Assembly (NCBI GenBank): GCA_017860345.1
Contig: JAFNAV010000029.1
Coordinates: 1-35,721, forward strand
From: Bacteroidota bacterium
Lineage (GTDB): Bacteria > Bacteroidota > Bacteroidia > Bacteroidales > Paludibacteraceae
Direction: 5' to 3'
Length of the DNA: 35,721 bases
Shown here: piece by piece, positions 25,221 to 33,666 of the stretch
Layout of the letters: the number at the start of each line of letters is the position of its first letter
How positions within the stretch are numbered: the stretch's first letter is position 1
Notes under the pieces: model-generated
Seen by the model: the letters and a program-made list of their open reading frames with translations, nothing else
Told to the model about the DNA's origin: nothing
Database searches by the model: none
Made by a program: the position numbers and the translations under genes

Positions 25221-25247
25221 TGTAATATCTTTGTAACAGATATTACA
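25221..25247 (+). promoter_or_regulatory. Palindromic operator overlapping a -7 box before the response-regulator gene
   Basis: TGTAATATCT (25221-25230) and AGATATTACA (25238-25247) form a perfect 10-bp inverted repeat with a 7-nt spacer. The -7-like box TATCTTTG (25226-25233) sits inside it, 80 nt before the ATG at 25313. A protein bound here would cover the promoter; autoregulation by the encoded response regulator is one option. Confidence 0.55.
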
Positions 25248-25312
25248 CAGCGTCGAAACAACTCTTAAGTTACTTTGTAACGCAAATTTAAAACTCAAAA
25301 CAGATATCAGAT

Positions 25313-26002
25313 ATGAACCATTACAGAATTTTGGTAGTCGACGATGAAGAAGATTTATGCGAGATACTTCAGTTCAATCTCGAAACTGATGGCTATACGG
25401 TAGACGTGGCTTACTCGGCCGAAGAGGCTTTGAAAAAAGACTTGTCGGTATACAACCTGCTGCTATTAGATGTGATGATGGGCGAAATATCGGGTTTCAA
25501 AATGGCCCGCATTTTGCACGACAACCCTAAGACTACATCAATTCCTATTATTTTTCTGACAGCTAAAGATACTGAAAACGACCGACTAACCGGGTTTAAT
25601 ATCGGTGCCGACGATTATATTTCAAAACCATTCTCGATAAGAGAAGTGCTGGCACGCGTTAAAGCTGTATTGCGCAGGGTGGATGCCAACAAAACGCAGG
25701 AAGCAGCCCCTCAGGAGTTAAGCTACGAAGCTTTGAAGATGCTGGTTGGCAATAAAAAAGTTTTTCTTAACGGACAGGAGGTCGCTTTTACGAAAAAGGA
25801 ATTTGAAATACTGAAATTATTCCTCGAAAACAAAAACCGGGTTTTTACCCGCGAAGAAATGCTCTCGCGCGTATGGTCCGACGAAGTGATAGTACTGGAT
25901 CGTACCATCGATGTAAACATTACCCGCCTGCGCAAAAAAATTGGCGAATATGGCAAAAATATAGTTACCCGCTTAGGTTACGGATATTGCTTTGAAGGAT
26001 AA
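25313..26002 (+). CDS. OmpR/PhoB-family response regulator
   Basis: 229 aa. The receiver domain (~1-120) has the acidic pocket VVDDEED, phospho-acceptor Asp53 in LLLLDVMMGE, Thr83 in FLTAKD and Lys105 in YISKPFS. The C-terminal winged helix (~130-229) shows KEFEILKLFLENKNRVFTRE, VIVLDRTIDVNITRLRKKIG and GYGYCFEG. It is a DNA-binding transcription factor controlled by phosphorylation. The kinase gene starts 141 bp downstream on the same strand and is its probable partner. The signal and targets cannot be told from sequence; the architecture is PhoB-like, but no phosphate-uptake genes are near. Confidence 0.96.
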   Translation: MNHYRILVVDDEEDLCEILQFNLETDGYTVDVAYSAEEALKKDLSVYNLLLLDVMMGEISGFKMARILHDNPKTTSIPIIFLTAKDTENDRLTGFNIGADDYISKPFSIREVLARVKAVLRRVDANKTQEAAPQELSYEALKMLVGNKKVFLNGQEVAFTKKEFEILKLFLENKNRVFTREEMLSRVWSDEVIVLDRTIDVNITRLRKKIGEYGKNIVTRLGYGYCFEG

Positions 26003-26143
26003 AAAAAGGGGGCTATACGCGAATGCGAATATATGGATGAGCTAAAAAAAGAATAACCTTATAAAACAAGCATACAGAATCAACCGTTTTTCTGATTTCT
26101 ATTTTCTAATTACAATAAAGTCCCCACCGCGGGGAATACGAAC

Positions 26144-27871
26144 ATGACATTAAACCGACGTCTTTTTTTATATTTTTTCAGTACGTTTTTTCTTCTGATA
26201 GCCATCATTACGTTTTTTCAGTACCAACGCGAAAAAGAATTCCGCACCGAACAATTAGACCAACTATTAACTACCTACAACTACACCATCGACAAATTTG
26301 TAGATAATAAAAACCGTTCGTATCAGGAATTAAGCGAACTTATACACGTATTCCCCGACACTGCCCTGCGCGTAACCCTGGTAGACCTGAAGGGCAATGT
26401 GCTTTACGACAACTCTGTAAAAAAGGGAGTTGTGCTGGAAAATCACCTGCACCGCCCCGAAATACAGATGGCCAACAATCAGAAAACAGGTAAAGCCATC
26501 CGGCATTCGGCCACAATGGGTATCGATTATTATTATCTGGCTCATAAATTCAACCATTATTACATCCGTACGGCTTTGCCTTACAACCTGAACCTGAGCA
26601 GCATGCTCAAGGCCAATATGTTTTTTCTTTACTTTATGGCCTTTGTGCTGGTTATGGCCGTATTTGCTCTATTCTTTATTTCAAAAAACTTCAGCGACTC
26701 TATAAACCGGCTCAGGATATTTACGCAACAAGCCGAAAAAGGCGAAATTCCGGATACCGACATCAAGTTTCCGAACGATGAACTGGGCGAAATAAGCTCC
26801 AATATTGTACACCTGTACAAACGCATGGAGCGCACCAAAGACGAAGTTAACAAAGAGCGCGAGAAACTGATTAAACACCTGCTTATTTCGCAGGAAGGGC
26901 TTGGTATTTTCTCTTCTAATAAAAAAGAAATTCTGGCCAATTCGCATTTCATACAATATACCAACATACTCTCGGACCAACAATCGGAATCGTCCGACGA
27001 AATTTTCGACCTTCCTGAATTTGACGAAATCAACCAGTTTATTCACGAAAGCCTGCAGAACGACCAACTGACCCGCAAACGCATTGTAATAGAAAAAAAC
27101 GGCCGGGCATTTATGGTAAGATGTATTGTATTTCAGGACAATACTTTTGAAATATCCATCAACGACATTACCGTACAGGAACACGAAAATGAGCTGAAAA
27201 GACATTTAACCCAAAACATATCGCACGAACTGAAAACACCGGTTAGCAGCATTTTGGGTTATATGGAGAGCATTCTGGATAACCCCGACTTGGATCAGGG
27301 CAGACAGCGCTTGTTTATAGAGCGATCGTACCAGCAGGCACAGCGCCTGAGCGCCTTATTGCACGATATTTCTACACTAAACAAGATAGATGAAGCCAAA
27401 CGCCTGTACGAAAAAGAGGACTGCGATATAGCTCATGTTATCGAAGAGGTTTTGTATGATGTACACATGCAAATAGAGCAACGCGACTGCAAAATACTCA
27501 AAAACTTTCAGCCACGGCTACCGGCACGCGGAAACCGGTCGTTACTATACTCAATTTTCAGGAACCTGATAGACAATGCCCTGGCTTATGCCGGCGACAA
27601 CCTCACCATCGACATCAATTGCTACCGGGAAGATGAGCAGTATTACTATTTCACGTTTTCTGACAATGGTATTGGTATTTCGGAAGAACACCTCAGTAAG
27701 ATATTTGAGCGTTTTTACCGGGTAGATAAAGGCCGAAGCCGCAAGTTAGGTGGCACCGGACTGGGATTGGCCATTGTGAAAAACGCCGTTTTATTCCACA
27801 AAGGAACTATCTCGGCCAAATCATCGCCCTCGGGAGGATTAAGCTTTGTTTTTTCGCTGCGTAAAACCTGA
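26144..27871 (+). CDS. Membrane-bound sensor histidine kinase (PhoR-like layout)
   Basis: 575 aa. TM1 is ~8-24 and TM2 ~157-179; between them is a periplasmic sensor of about 130 residues (double-PAS-like: DTALRVTLVDLKGNVLYDNS). A HAMP-like linker (~180-235), a PAS-like domain (~245-345), HisKA with phospho-acceptor His361 in QNISHELKTPVSSILGYM, and a HATPase domain follow, with RNLIDNALAYAG (N box), FSDNGIGIS (G1), FERFYRVDKGRSR (F box) and GGTGLGLAIVKN (G2). All catalytic boxes are intact. It should phosphorylate the adjacent response regulator. A short GC stem (TCCCC..GGGGA) lies just before its ATG, with no known role. It ends 13 bp from the convergent glycosyltransferase gene. Confidence 0.95.
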   Translation: MTLNRRLFLYFFSTFFLLIAIITFFQYQREKEFRTEQLDQLLTTYNYTIDKFVDNKNRSYQELSELIHVFPDTALRVTLVDLKGNVLYDNSVKKGVVLENHLHRPEIQMANNQKTGKAIRHSATMGIDYYYLAHKFNHYYIRTALPYNLNLSSMLKANMFFLYFMAFVLVMAVFALFFISKNFSDSINRLRIFTQQAEKGEIPDTDIKFPNDELGEISSNIVHLYKRMERTKDEVNKEREKLIKHLLISQEGLGIFSSNKKEILANSHFIQYTNILSDQQSESSDEIFDLPEFDEINQFIHESLQNDQLTRKRIVIEKNGRAFMVRCIVFQDNTFEISINDITVQEHENELKRHLTQNISHELKTPVSSILGYMESILDNPDLDQGRQRLFIERSYQQAQRLSALLHDISTLNKIDEAKRLYEKEDCDIAHVIEEVLYDVHMQIEQRDCKILKNFQPRLPARGNRSLLYSIFRNLIDNALAYAGDNLTIDINCYREDEQYYYFTFSDNGIGISEEHLSKIFERFYRVDKGRSRKLGGTGLGLAIVKNAVLFHKGTISAKSSPSGGLSFVFSLRKT

Positions 27872-27884
27872 GAAGCAAAAAAAC

Positions 27885-28958
27885 TCAAAACACCGTAAGA
27901 TGGTGAGTAAAAAACAAATCTGCACTTTTCACCCATAAATTAAAACTGATATTAGGCTGGTAATACGGCATATAGTTTATCAGCTTGGTAAGATCGAACG
28001 TAGCTGCTGAAATTCCGGCTCCGGCTCTTTCAGCATCTACAGCATTGCATCGCTGCTCGATATGCGCCGGAATCATCAGTACCGGTTTCTGCAAATACAG
28101 CGCCTCGCAAACCGACTCGAATCCACTTGTGGCAGTATAAGCCATACACGAAGCCATATATGCTGCAAATTTTTCATCATTGATTTTATGTAGTGTAAGT
28201 GTATCGTCCACCCGGGTAACCTCGTCGGCATCCTTATCGTCCCAAAAAAACTCCAGTTTGTACTGCATATTGTTTTTATGCCACTCCATCACCTGTTCTC
28301 TAAACGAAGAGTTAAGCATATAGCCCAGTATAAAATCGCCATTACGAGGTTCAATGTCGGTAATCTCTGACCTTAGCAGCGGTGGCACCACGGTAATATC
28401 GCCCGCATCATAATCAGGATGAGTACCAAAGGACAGAGCCAGAATTTTATCGGCTCGCAGACAGGTTAGTTTGGTAAACAAAAGCAGAGAAGGCAACTCA
28501 GGATGAAAGCGTAAATCGGAAAATGAAAAATGCGGATGCAGAAAAAGATATTGGTGTGCAATACAAACAAACTTCACCTTAGGCCTTTTGAGTTCAAACA
28601 TAATGCCGGCAATAAAATCGTAGAAATTCACCACCACATCGGGTTGGGTTATCTGTATTTCGGCGTATAAAGCCCTGATGCTTCGCAAAAACTCCGGGCT
28701 GCGCTTTGTATTATAAATTACGCTTTTAAGCAACGGCACCTTATTATCTTTCTGAGCGGGTAAAAAATTAGGGCTATCAAAAGTCGTCACCCGGCATTTG
28801 ATTTTATCGGCATAGAAAGCAGGCAATTCTCTGTGTGCGCTTTTGCCAACCATCACCGCTACAACCTCATGTCCGCGAGCTACAAGCAAATCGTGCAACA
28901 CAATAGATTGCATCAGATGCCCTCTACCCTCGCCCTGTACAATGAATAAATATCTCAC
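27885..28958 (-). CDS. MurG-like glycosyltransferase (GT-B, GT28-type)
   Basis: 357 aa, no signal peptide. The N terminus MRYLFIVQGEGRGHLMQS carries the G-x-G-x-G-H loop of GT-B enzymes of the MurG/UDP-glycosyl lipid class; VVVNFYDFIAG and FVCIAHQYLFLHP are typical of the acceptor half. The donor half has YTATSGFESVCEALYLQKPVLMIP, the nucleotide-sugar binding Glu region, and HIEQRCNAVDAERAGAG. It probably glycosylates a membrane lipid or polyprenol acceptor on the cytoplasmic face; donor and acceptor are unknown. It is paired with the LpxH-like metallophosphatase 64 bp upstream, which also points to lipid-linked chemistry. Confidence 0.85.
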   Translation of the reverse strand: MRYLFIVQGEGRGHLMQSIVLHDLLVARGHEVVAVMVGKSAHRELPAFYADKIKCRVTTFDSPNFLPAQKDNKVPLLKSVIYNTKRSPEFLRSIRALYAEIQITQPDVVVNFYDFIAGIMFELKRPKVKFVCIAHQYLFLHPHFSFSDLRFHPELPSLLLFTKLTCLRADKILALSFGTHPDYDAGDITVVPPLLRSEITDIEPRNGDFILGYMLNSSFREQVMEWHKNNMQYKLEFFWDDKDADEVTRVDDTLTLHKINDEKFAAYMASCMAYTATSGFESVCEALYLQKPVLMIPAHIEQRCNAVDAERAGAGISAATFDLTKLINYMPYYQPNISFNLWVKSADLFFTHHLTVF

Positions 28959-29022
28959 TTATATTATATCCTTCCGTTAATCCAAATTTATATTGTTATG
29001 CTTTATTACCGGTAACACACAA

Positions 29023-29790
29023 TCAATCCACCGATTCAATCAGATTTTTATCGTAACTATACACTTGCCAGTTACCGTCAAAATCCTCGGTAAGAGCGGT
29101 AAGCGACTCAACCCAGTCGCCTGAGTTCAGATAATGTATGCCCTGTATCATCTCATTGGCAGCCTGATGAATATGTCCGCAAATCACACCATCCATTTTT
29201 TTTGCTCGCGCCAGTTTAGCCAATTGGTTTTCGTAATCCGACACATAAGATACCGCCTGTTTCACCTGTTTCTTTACAGCTTGCGACAACGAGTAATAAG
29301 GCAGCCCTTTTTTAATTCTTCGCCGGTTCACATATTTATTCAGGCTCAGCAAAATGCTGTAACCCACATCACCAATCTTAGCAAGCCATTTCATCCCCGT
29401 AGTTACACTATCAAACACATCGCCATGAGTTACGTAATACCTTTTGTCGTTCGATTTATGAATATAAAAATTGAGTACCCGGATATTTGCAAAACGAAAA
29501 GGAGCCACAGCATTCAAAAAATCGTCGTGATTGCCCCGAATATAGATTACCTTGGTATCGTCACGTTCCATCATGCGAATAATCTGCTTGAAAAAAGCCG
29601 TATGTTTCTTTTGCCATGGGTTACGGCGATTGCCTTTTTGCAGGTACCAGCCATCCACAATATCGCCATTAAGAATGAGTTTACGACAGGATACCGTTTC
29701 GAGAAACCGGCAAACCTCCGTTACTTTGGAGTGTGGTGTTCCCAGATGGATATCAGACAGAACAATTGTTTTATAAGATGTAATACTCAT
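29023..29790 (-). CDS. LpxH-like (UDP-2,3-diacylglucosamine diphosphatase family) metallophosphatase
   Basis: 255 aa, cytoplasmic. All calcineurin-fold blocks are present: LSDIHLG (DxH), LNGDIVDGWYL, RGNHDDFL, VTHGDVFD, CGHIHQA and YLNSGDWVESL. The family (COG2908) includes LpxH of lipid A synthesis, but this sequence has a basic helical insertion (NKYVNRRRIKKG, SQAVKKQVKQAV) that could sit on the membrane, and the GT neighbour suggests a separate lipid pathway. The true substrate is unknown. It probably forms an operon with the downstream glycosyltransferase. Confidence 0.9.
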   Translation of the reverse strand: MSITSYKTIVLSDIHLGTPHSKVTEVCRFLETVSCRKLILNGDIVDGWYLQKGNRRNPWQKKHTAFFKQIIRMMERDDTKVIYIRGNHDDFLNAVAPFRFANIRVLNFYIHKSNDKRYYVTHGDVFDSVTTGMKWLAKIGDVGYSILLSLNKYVNRRRIKKGLPYYSLSQAVKKQVKQAVSYVSDYENQLAKLARAKKMDGVICGHIHQAANEMIQGIHYLNSGDWVESLTALTEDFDGNWQVYSYDKNLIESVD

Positions 29791-29811
29791 CGTAATGTAT
29801 TAATAAACAGC

Positions 29812-29871
29812 AATGAGGATGAATAAAAACCATGCTCGTTATTTTTAATCTGGTTTTTACACATCCTCATT
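29812..29871. terminator. Long near-perfect hairpin between TonB receptor and metallophosphatase genes
   Basis: Arms 29812-29832 and 29851-29871 pair at 19 of 21 positions (AATGAGGATG..TAAAAACCA) with an 18-nt AT-rich loop. It lies about 20 nt after the TonB receptor stop on the minus strand. The flanking T-run is weak, so terminator or mRNA 3'-end stem are both possible. Confidence 0.7.
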
Positions 29872-29890
29872 CTTAAATTTGTATTTGTAA

Positions 29891-32686
29891 TTAAAATTTA
29901 TAACTTGCTCCTACCGACCAGGTTCGTCCCAGATTATAAACGCGGTTTTTAAGCGTTGCCGAGCGGGTTTCACCGTCCTTAACATAGTCGTATACCTGTT
30001 GCGTTACATAGTCCTGCGCCAGTAAGTCCTTGACTCCGAATTTTAGCTCCAACCGTTTACCTACTTTTTTATTCAATGTAAAATCCACCACGTGGCGCGG
30101 CATTTCGTAAATATCCGGGATTACCACCTCGCCATGATTAAGCTGAGCTGCCACCATAATGCGTTTACCCATTACATTGTACATAAGCGACGACGAAAGT
30201 CCGAGCTTTTCCGACTGGTAAAACAAGGCCATATTCACCACATAGGGCGACTGTCCCTGCAAAGCGCGGCTACGCTGTGTTTGGGTATTGTCAAATTGCA
30301 CTTCGCTGAATATATAAGAGGCATTAAGACTTAAGCTCAAGTTTTCGAGCCCGATAAATGCAAGTGATTTTTTGGCTTCTACTTCCAATCCGTAGTTCAC
30401 AGCGCCTTTGGCATTCTCAAAAGAAAACTCATTGCCTACACCCACACTTACCATTTCTATAGGGTTGGTAAAATGCTTGTAAAATGCAGCCAGGGTAAAC
30501 GTTTCGCCCGGTGTTGGGTAATGCTCAAAACGCAAATCCACATTCTGGATTTTGGCATCTTTAAGATCGGGATTACCACTCACCGAGTTTTTCTCAGTAA
30601 AATCGTAATAGTTCAGTGGCGATACCTCCCTGAATTCCGGACGGTTAATTGTATGCGCGTAAGCCAGTCGGAACAAGGTTTTCTTATCGATATTAAACGA
30701 TGTATTTAACGATGGGAAGAAATTGACAGTCTGATCGTCCTTATGCACCGGCGAGCTTATATTGTAGTATCCATCCAGCAGCAGTCTGTTGTATTCGGCA
30801 CGTACACCTCCATTGATATTAAAAGCTCCCACAGGAATATTTAGCGACACATATCCGGCGCCAAGAACATTCTTAGCTTCGTAGGTATTGGCCACATTGG
30901 TTTGTTCATCTACGCTTATCACTTTATTCTGCCCCAGATAAGGCTCTGTAAACAAGGTTTCAAAATCCAGAGCATTCACTTCATCGTCGGTGAGCGGGCC
31001 ATATGCCTTGCGGTAACAAATGCTGCGCTCATTAAAGTTACGGGTTTTAAATTCGCCGTATGCACCAGCCTTCAGCGTTGGGAGCAAGCTTCCTATAAGC
31101 AGTTTTTGCTCGTAGTTAAGCGCTGCCGTAGCCACATGTTCATGGTTAGTCATATACAGTCGTCCAAGTTCGTTGATACTGGGCACATCGGGCAGCATAT
31201 ACTCATACACACCACTGATGCTGTTTTCTTTCATGCTCCAGTTTTGGCGGTCGGGCTCTATGCGGTTGGCATAGGCATAACCCACATTCCAGTCTAACTT
31301 CTGGTCGTCGCTGTTTTTAATTTTATGATTACCTGACAATTGTCCCGAATAAGTAGTACGCGACGAGTATTGATTGCTGTAATATCTGAAATTGCCCTGA
31401 CGATAATTATTCCAGCCTTCGGTAACGGCCGACTTATCGACCCCAATCTGGTTGAGTATATTTTTAAATTCAATCTTGGTACCATTGGTTCCCTGATAAG
31501 CCCAGTTGTGCATCAATCCCACTTTAAATTCATTGGAGTAAACCGAGGTATTGTAATCGTACATATAAATAGGTATATCCAAATCGGCATCATATTTTTC
31601 GTACATATCATTCTGCATATTGCTGCGTGTGCTGTACGAGTTGCTGTAGGTGAGCGAAGTAATGGTTCCTATTTTAGCTCCACCGTCGAGGCTCCATTTT
31701 TTACCAAAGGCCACCGAAGCTTTTTGGTTGGGCAATGCCGTATAACGCTGCGCTGCCCAATTGGTAGATAACTTAAGTGCATAAGCATCGCGGTTGGCAA
31801 GCGACACACTGCTCAGATCGGCCGGAAAGCCTGAAGGCAAATTGCGGGAAGCGCTCCCCAAGCCTAAAAAGTCGAGCGAATGCGAAGGTAAGTGGTAAGT
31901 GTCCTTGAATGTAGTAACATCATTGTACGCTGCGCCATACTCCACGGTAAGGAAATTTTCGTCGGGGATGTTTTTGGTAAAAATCTTAATAAAACCACCC
32001 GTAGCCTCCGACGATAATTCAGGCGAACCTGTTTTATAAATCATCATGTTATCAATCATGCTACTGGGAATTGCATCAAACGAAAAAGCCTTTACATCGG
32101 TCTCGCTACTTGGAGTGGCCGCATTATTGAGCCATACATTGTTATACCGTTGATTCAGCCCGCGCACTACCACAAAGCGGTTGTCCTGAATAGTAACACC
32201 CGGCACACGTTTCACCACTTCCGAAGCATCGCGATCCAGCGTTTTGGAAATTTGCTGCGACGAAATACCGTTGACAACCTGCACCGCCGTGCGCACACTG
32301 TTGAGCATGGACAACTCCGTATCGGTACGGCGCTGCCCCACCACCTGCACACTTTCAAGCACCAATGCAGCCTCTTCAAGCTCAATGTTTAAAACCGTTG
32401 GTTTTCCTTTTACAACAACCACTCCGGGAATTTTTTGCATCGTATACGAAACATACGAAACCACAATCGTATATTTTCCGGGAGCCACATTCAGCGTATA
32501 GTTACCGTCAATATCGGCAGTAGTTCCATTGGTAGTACCTTCTACCATAATAGCAGCGCCGGTAAGAGGTTCTTTGTATTTTTTATCGGTTATACGCCCC
32601 TGCACAACAGTTTGCGCAACAACAGGATATGCCAGCAACACAAACATGGCCGGAAGTAAAAAGCGAAAATTACTGAATAATTTCAT
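29891..32686 (-). CDS. TonB-dependent outer-membrane receptor, no SusD partner
   Basis: 931 aa from the ATG at 32686, preferred over 32731 because MKLFSNFRFLLPAMFVLLAY is a proper signal peptide. It has a CarboxypepD_reg domain (~28-105, VQGRITDKKYKEPLTGAAIM); then a plug (~115-235) with ISKTLDRDASEVVKRVPGV, VVVRGLNQRYNNVWLN and SPELSSEATGGFIKIFTKN; then a beta barrel ending SVGASYKF. This plug subtype (GISSQQISK.., R.V.RGL) differs from the SusC plug, and no susD follows, so the ligand need not be a glycan. Divergent genes encode exported thioredoxin-fold proteins, but a functional link is not shown. A TAnnTTTG box lies about 107 nt upstream. Confidence 0.93.
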   Translation of the reverse strand: MKLFSNFRFLLPAMFVLLAYPVVAQTVVQGRITDKKYKEPLTGAAIMVEGTTNGTTADIDGNYTLNVAPGKYTIVVSYVSYTMQKIPGVVVVKGKPTVLNIELEEAALVLESVQVVGQRRTDTELSMLNSVRTAVQVVNGISSQQISKTLDRDASEVVKRVPGVTIQDNRFVVVRGLNQRYNNVWLNNAATPSSETDVKAFSFDAIPSSMIDNMMIYKTGSPELSSEATGGFIKIFTKNIPDENFLTVEYGAAYNDVTTFKDTYHLPSHSLDFLGLGSASRNLPSGFPADLSSVSLANRDAYALKLSTNWAAQRYTALPNQKASVAFGKKWSLDGGAKIGTITSLTYSNSYSTRSNMQNDMYEKYDADLDIPIYMYDYNTSVYSNEFKVGLMHNWAYQGTNGTKIEFKNILNQIGVDKSAVTEGWNNYRQGNFRYYSNQYSSRTTYSGQLSGNHKIKNSDDQKLDWNVGYAYANRIEPDRQNWSMKENSISGVYEYMLPDVPSINELGRLYMTNHEHVATAALNYEQKLLIGSLLPTLKAGAYGEFKTRNFNERSICYRKAYGPLTDDEVNALDFETLFTEPYLGQNKVISVDEQTNVANTYEAKNVLGAGYVSLNIPVGAFNINGGVRAEYNRLLLDGYYNISSPVHKDDQTVNFFPSLNTSFNIDKKTLFRLAYAHTINRPEFREVSPLNYYDFTEKNSVSGNPDLKDAKIQNVDLRFEHYPTPGETFTLAAFYKHFTNPIEMVSVGVGNEFSFENAKGAVNYGLEVEAKKSLAFIGLENLSLSLNASYIFSEVQFDNTQTQRSRALQGQSPYVVNMALFYQSEKLGLSSSLMYNVMGKRIMVAAQLNHGEVVIPDIYEMPRHVVDFTLNKKVGKRLELKFGVKDLLAQDYVTQQVYDYVKDGETRSATLKNRVYNLGRTWSVGASYKF

Positions 32687-32792
32687 GCGTTGTCTTTTAT
32701 TTTTTAATTGTCGCATGCAACTCGCACTCAATATAATCTTTGGGTTTAAATGCTCGTTTCATGGGTAGTTTTATTTCAAAAATTTGATACCG

Positions 32793-32800
32793 CAAAATTA
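32793..32800 (-). promoter_or_regulatory. Candidate -7 box of the TonB receptor gene
   Basis: Read on the minus strand this is TAATTTTG followed by CG, the commonest form of the Bacteroidota -7 element. It lies 107 nt before the chosen start at 32686. No clear -33 TTG is visible. Confidence 0.5.
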
Positions 32801-32893
32801 CGACACGAGTATTTCAGAACTGAGAAGAAACTATTACATTGAGGTTACGTATGTATGTGAGGGTAAAACAAGCTTACTCAATAAGGTTCCGGC

Positions 32894-33031
32894 ATGAAAC
32901 TCTTCACGATTTCCCCTAATCTACTTATACAGAACGCTAAAGCCTCAAAGCAATTTCATAAAAAAACAAAAGAAGACTTAATACAGGCCATTAGTGAGAA
33001 CAAAAAGACCCCGAAAGCGGTTTTGATTTAG
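32894..33031 (+). CDS. Possible small protein, 45 aa, unknown
   Basis: ATG at 32894, TAG at 33029-33031. The product is MKLFTISPNLLIQNAKASKQ followed by FHKKTKEDLIQAISENKKT and PKAVLI: basic, lysine-rich, likely one helix, no membrane segment or known motif. It lies alone in the divergent spacer, 87 bp before the TlpA-like gene. I do not recognise it. It may be a real small protein, the remnant of a larger gene, or chance; there is no strong ribosome site. Confidence 0.3.
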   Translation: MKLFTISPNLLIQNAKASKQFHKKTKEDLIQAISENKKTPKAVLI

Positions 33032-33117
33032 AATTCTGACATGATAGATAAACGCTGCTTATCTCTGAGTTTCAGAAAACACATCAATGTACAAATAATA
33101 CCCTATCATTTTCAACG

Positions 33118-33609
33118 ATGAAACAGTTTCTTATTCCCTTAGTTGTATGTATTATGCTGACGGCTGGCGGCACAAGTTACGGACAGGTACTTAAGGCCGT
33201 AAATTATGACGAGCTGAAATCGGTGGTCGAAAAAAATGACGACGTATTATATGTAGTGAATTTCTGGGCTACCTGGTGTTTGCCCTGCGTGGCCGAATTG
33301 CCCGGGTTTATGGAAGTCAATGCGCAGTTTGGCAGTAACCCAAAATTTAAAATGATATTAGTATCGCTCGATCATGTAAAAGGACTTGAAACCACCGTAA
33401 AATCGTTTCTAACTAAAAAGCAGATAACGGCCGACGTATATCTGCTGAACGACAATAAGCGGATGAATGTATGGATACCCGCTATCGACCCCGGATGGAG
33501 CGGCGCTATACCTGCTACCGTATTTTATAAAAATGGCAGGAAACTTTATTTTATCGAAGATCAGATTAACAAATCGACACTCGAACAACTTATCAATCAA
33601 TATCTTTAG
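33118..33609 (+). CDS. Exported TlpA-like thioredoxin-fold protein
   Basis: 163 aa. Signal peptide MKQFLIPLVVCIMLTAGGTSYGQ, then one thioredoxin domain with the active site FWATWCLPCVAELP (Cys54, Cys57) and a cis-Pro block AIPATVFYKNG. TlpA/ResA-type proteins reduce disulphides or cytochrome c maturation partners outside the cytoplasm. The protein is short and lacks the N-terminal extra domain often seen in Bacteroidetes TlpA proteins, so it is a minimal version. It lies 57 bp before another exported thioredoxin-like gene, with which it probably forms an operon. Confidence 0.9.
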   Translation: MKQFLIPLVVCIMLTAGGTSYGQVLKAVNYDELKSVVEKNDDVLYVVNFWATWCLPCVAELPGFMEVNAQFGSNPKFKMILVSLDHVKGLETTVKSFLTKKQITADVYLLNDNKRMNVWIPAIDPGWSGAIPATVFYKNGRKLYFIEDQINKSTLEQLINQYL

Positions 33610-33666
33610 AAAAACTATTTATATATTTATATTTCCAGTTTTAATTAATCTTTCAAAAAAAAATCC

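Larger units (their letters stand above)
32687..33117. other. Divergent spacer between the TonB receptor and thioredoxin genes
   Basis: This is a 431-bp stretch holding a minus-strand promoter box near 32793 and one possible small plus-strand gene (32894-33031), both listed separately. Before 33118 I see a small dyad AGATAA-acgctgc-TTATCT (about 33050) but no TAnnTTTG box. Confidence 0.5.

Noticed and set aside
26120-26135. Short GC stem before the histidine kinase ATG as a riboswitch or thermosensor
   Set aside because: Only a 5-bp stem; too small to support a regulatory claim.
25313-27871. Two-component system as regulator of the Sus locus
   Set aside because: It lies beyond a strong terminator with its own promoter region, and the divergent ROK protein is the natural regulator.
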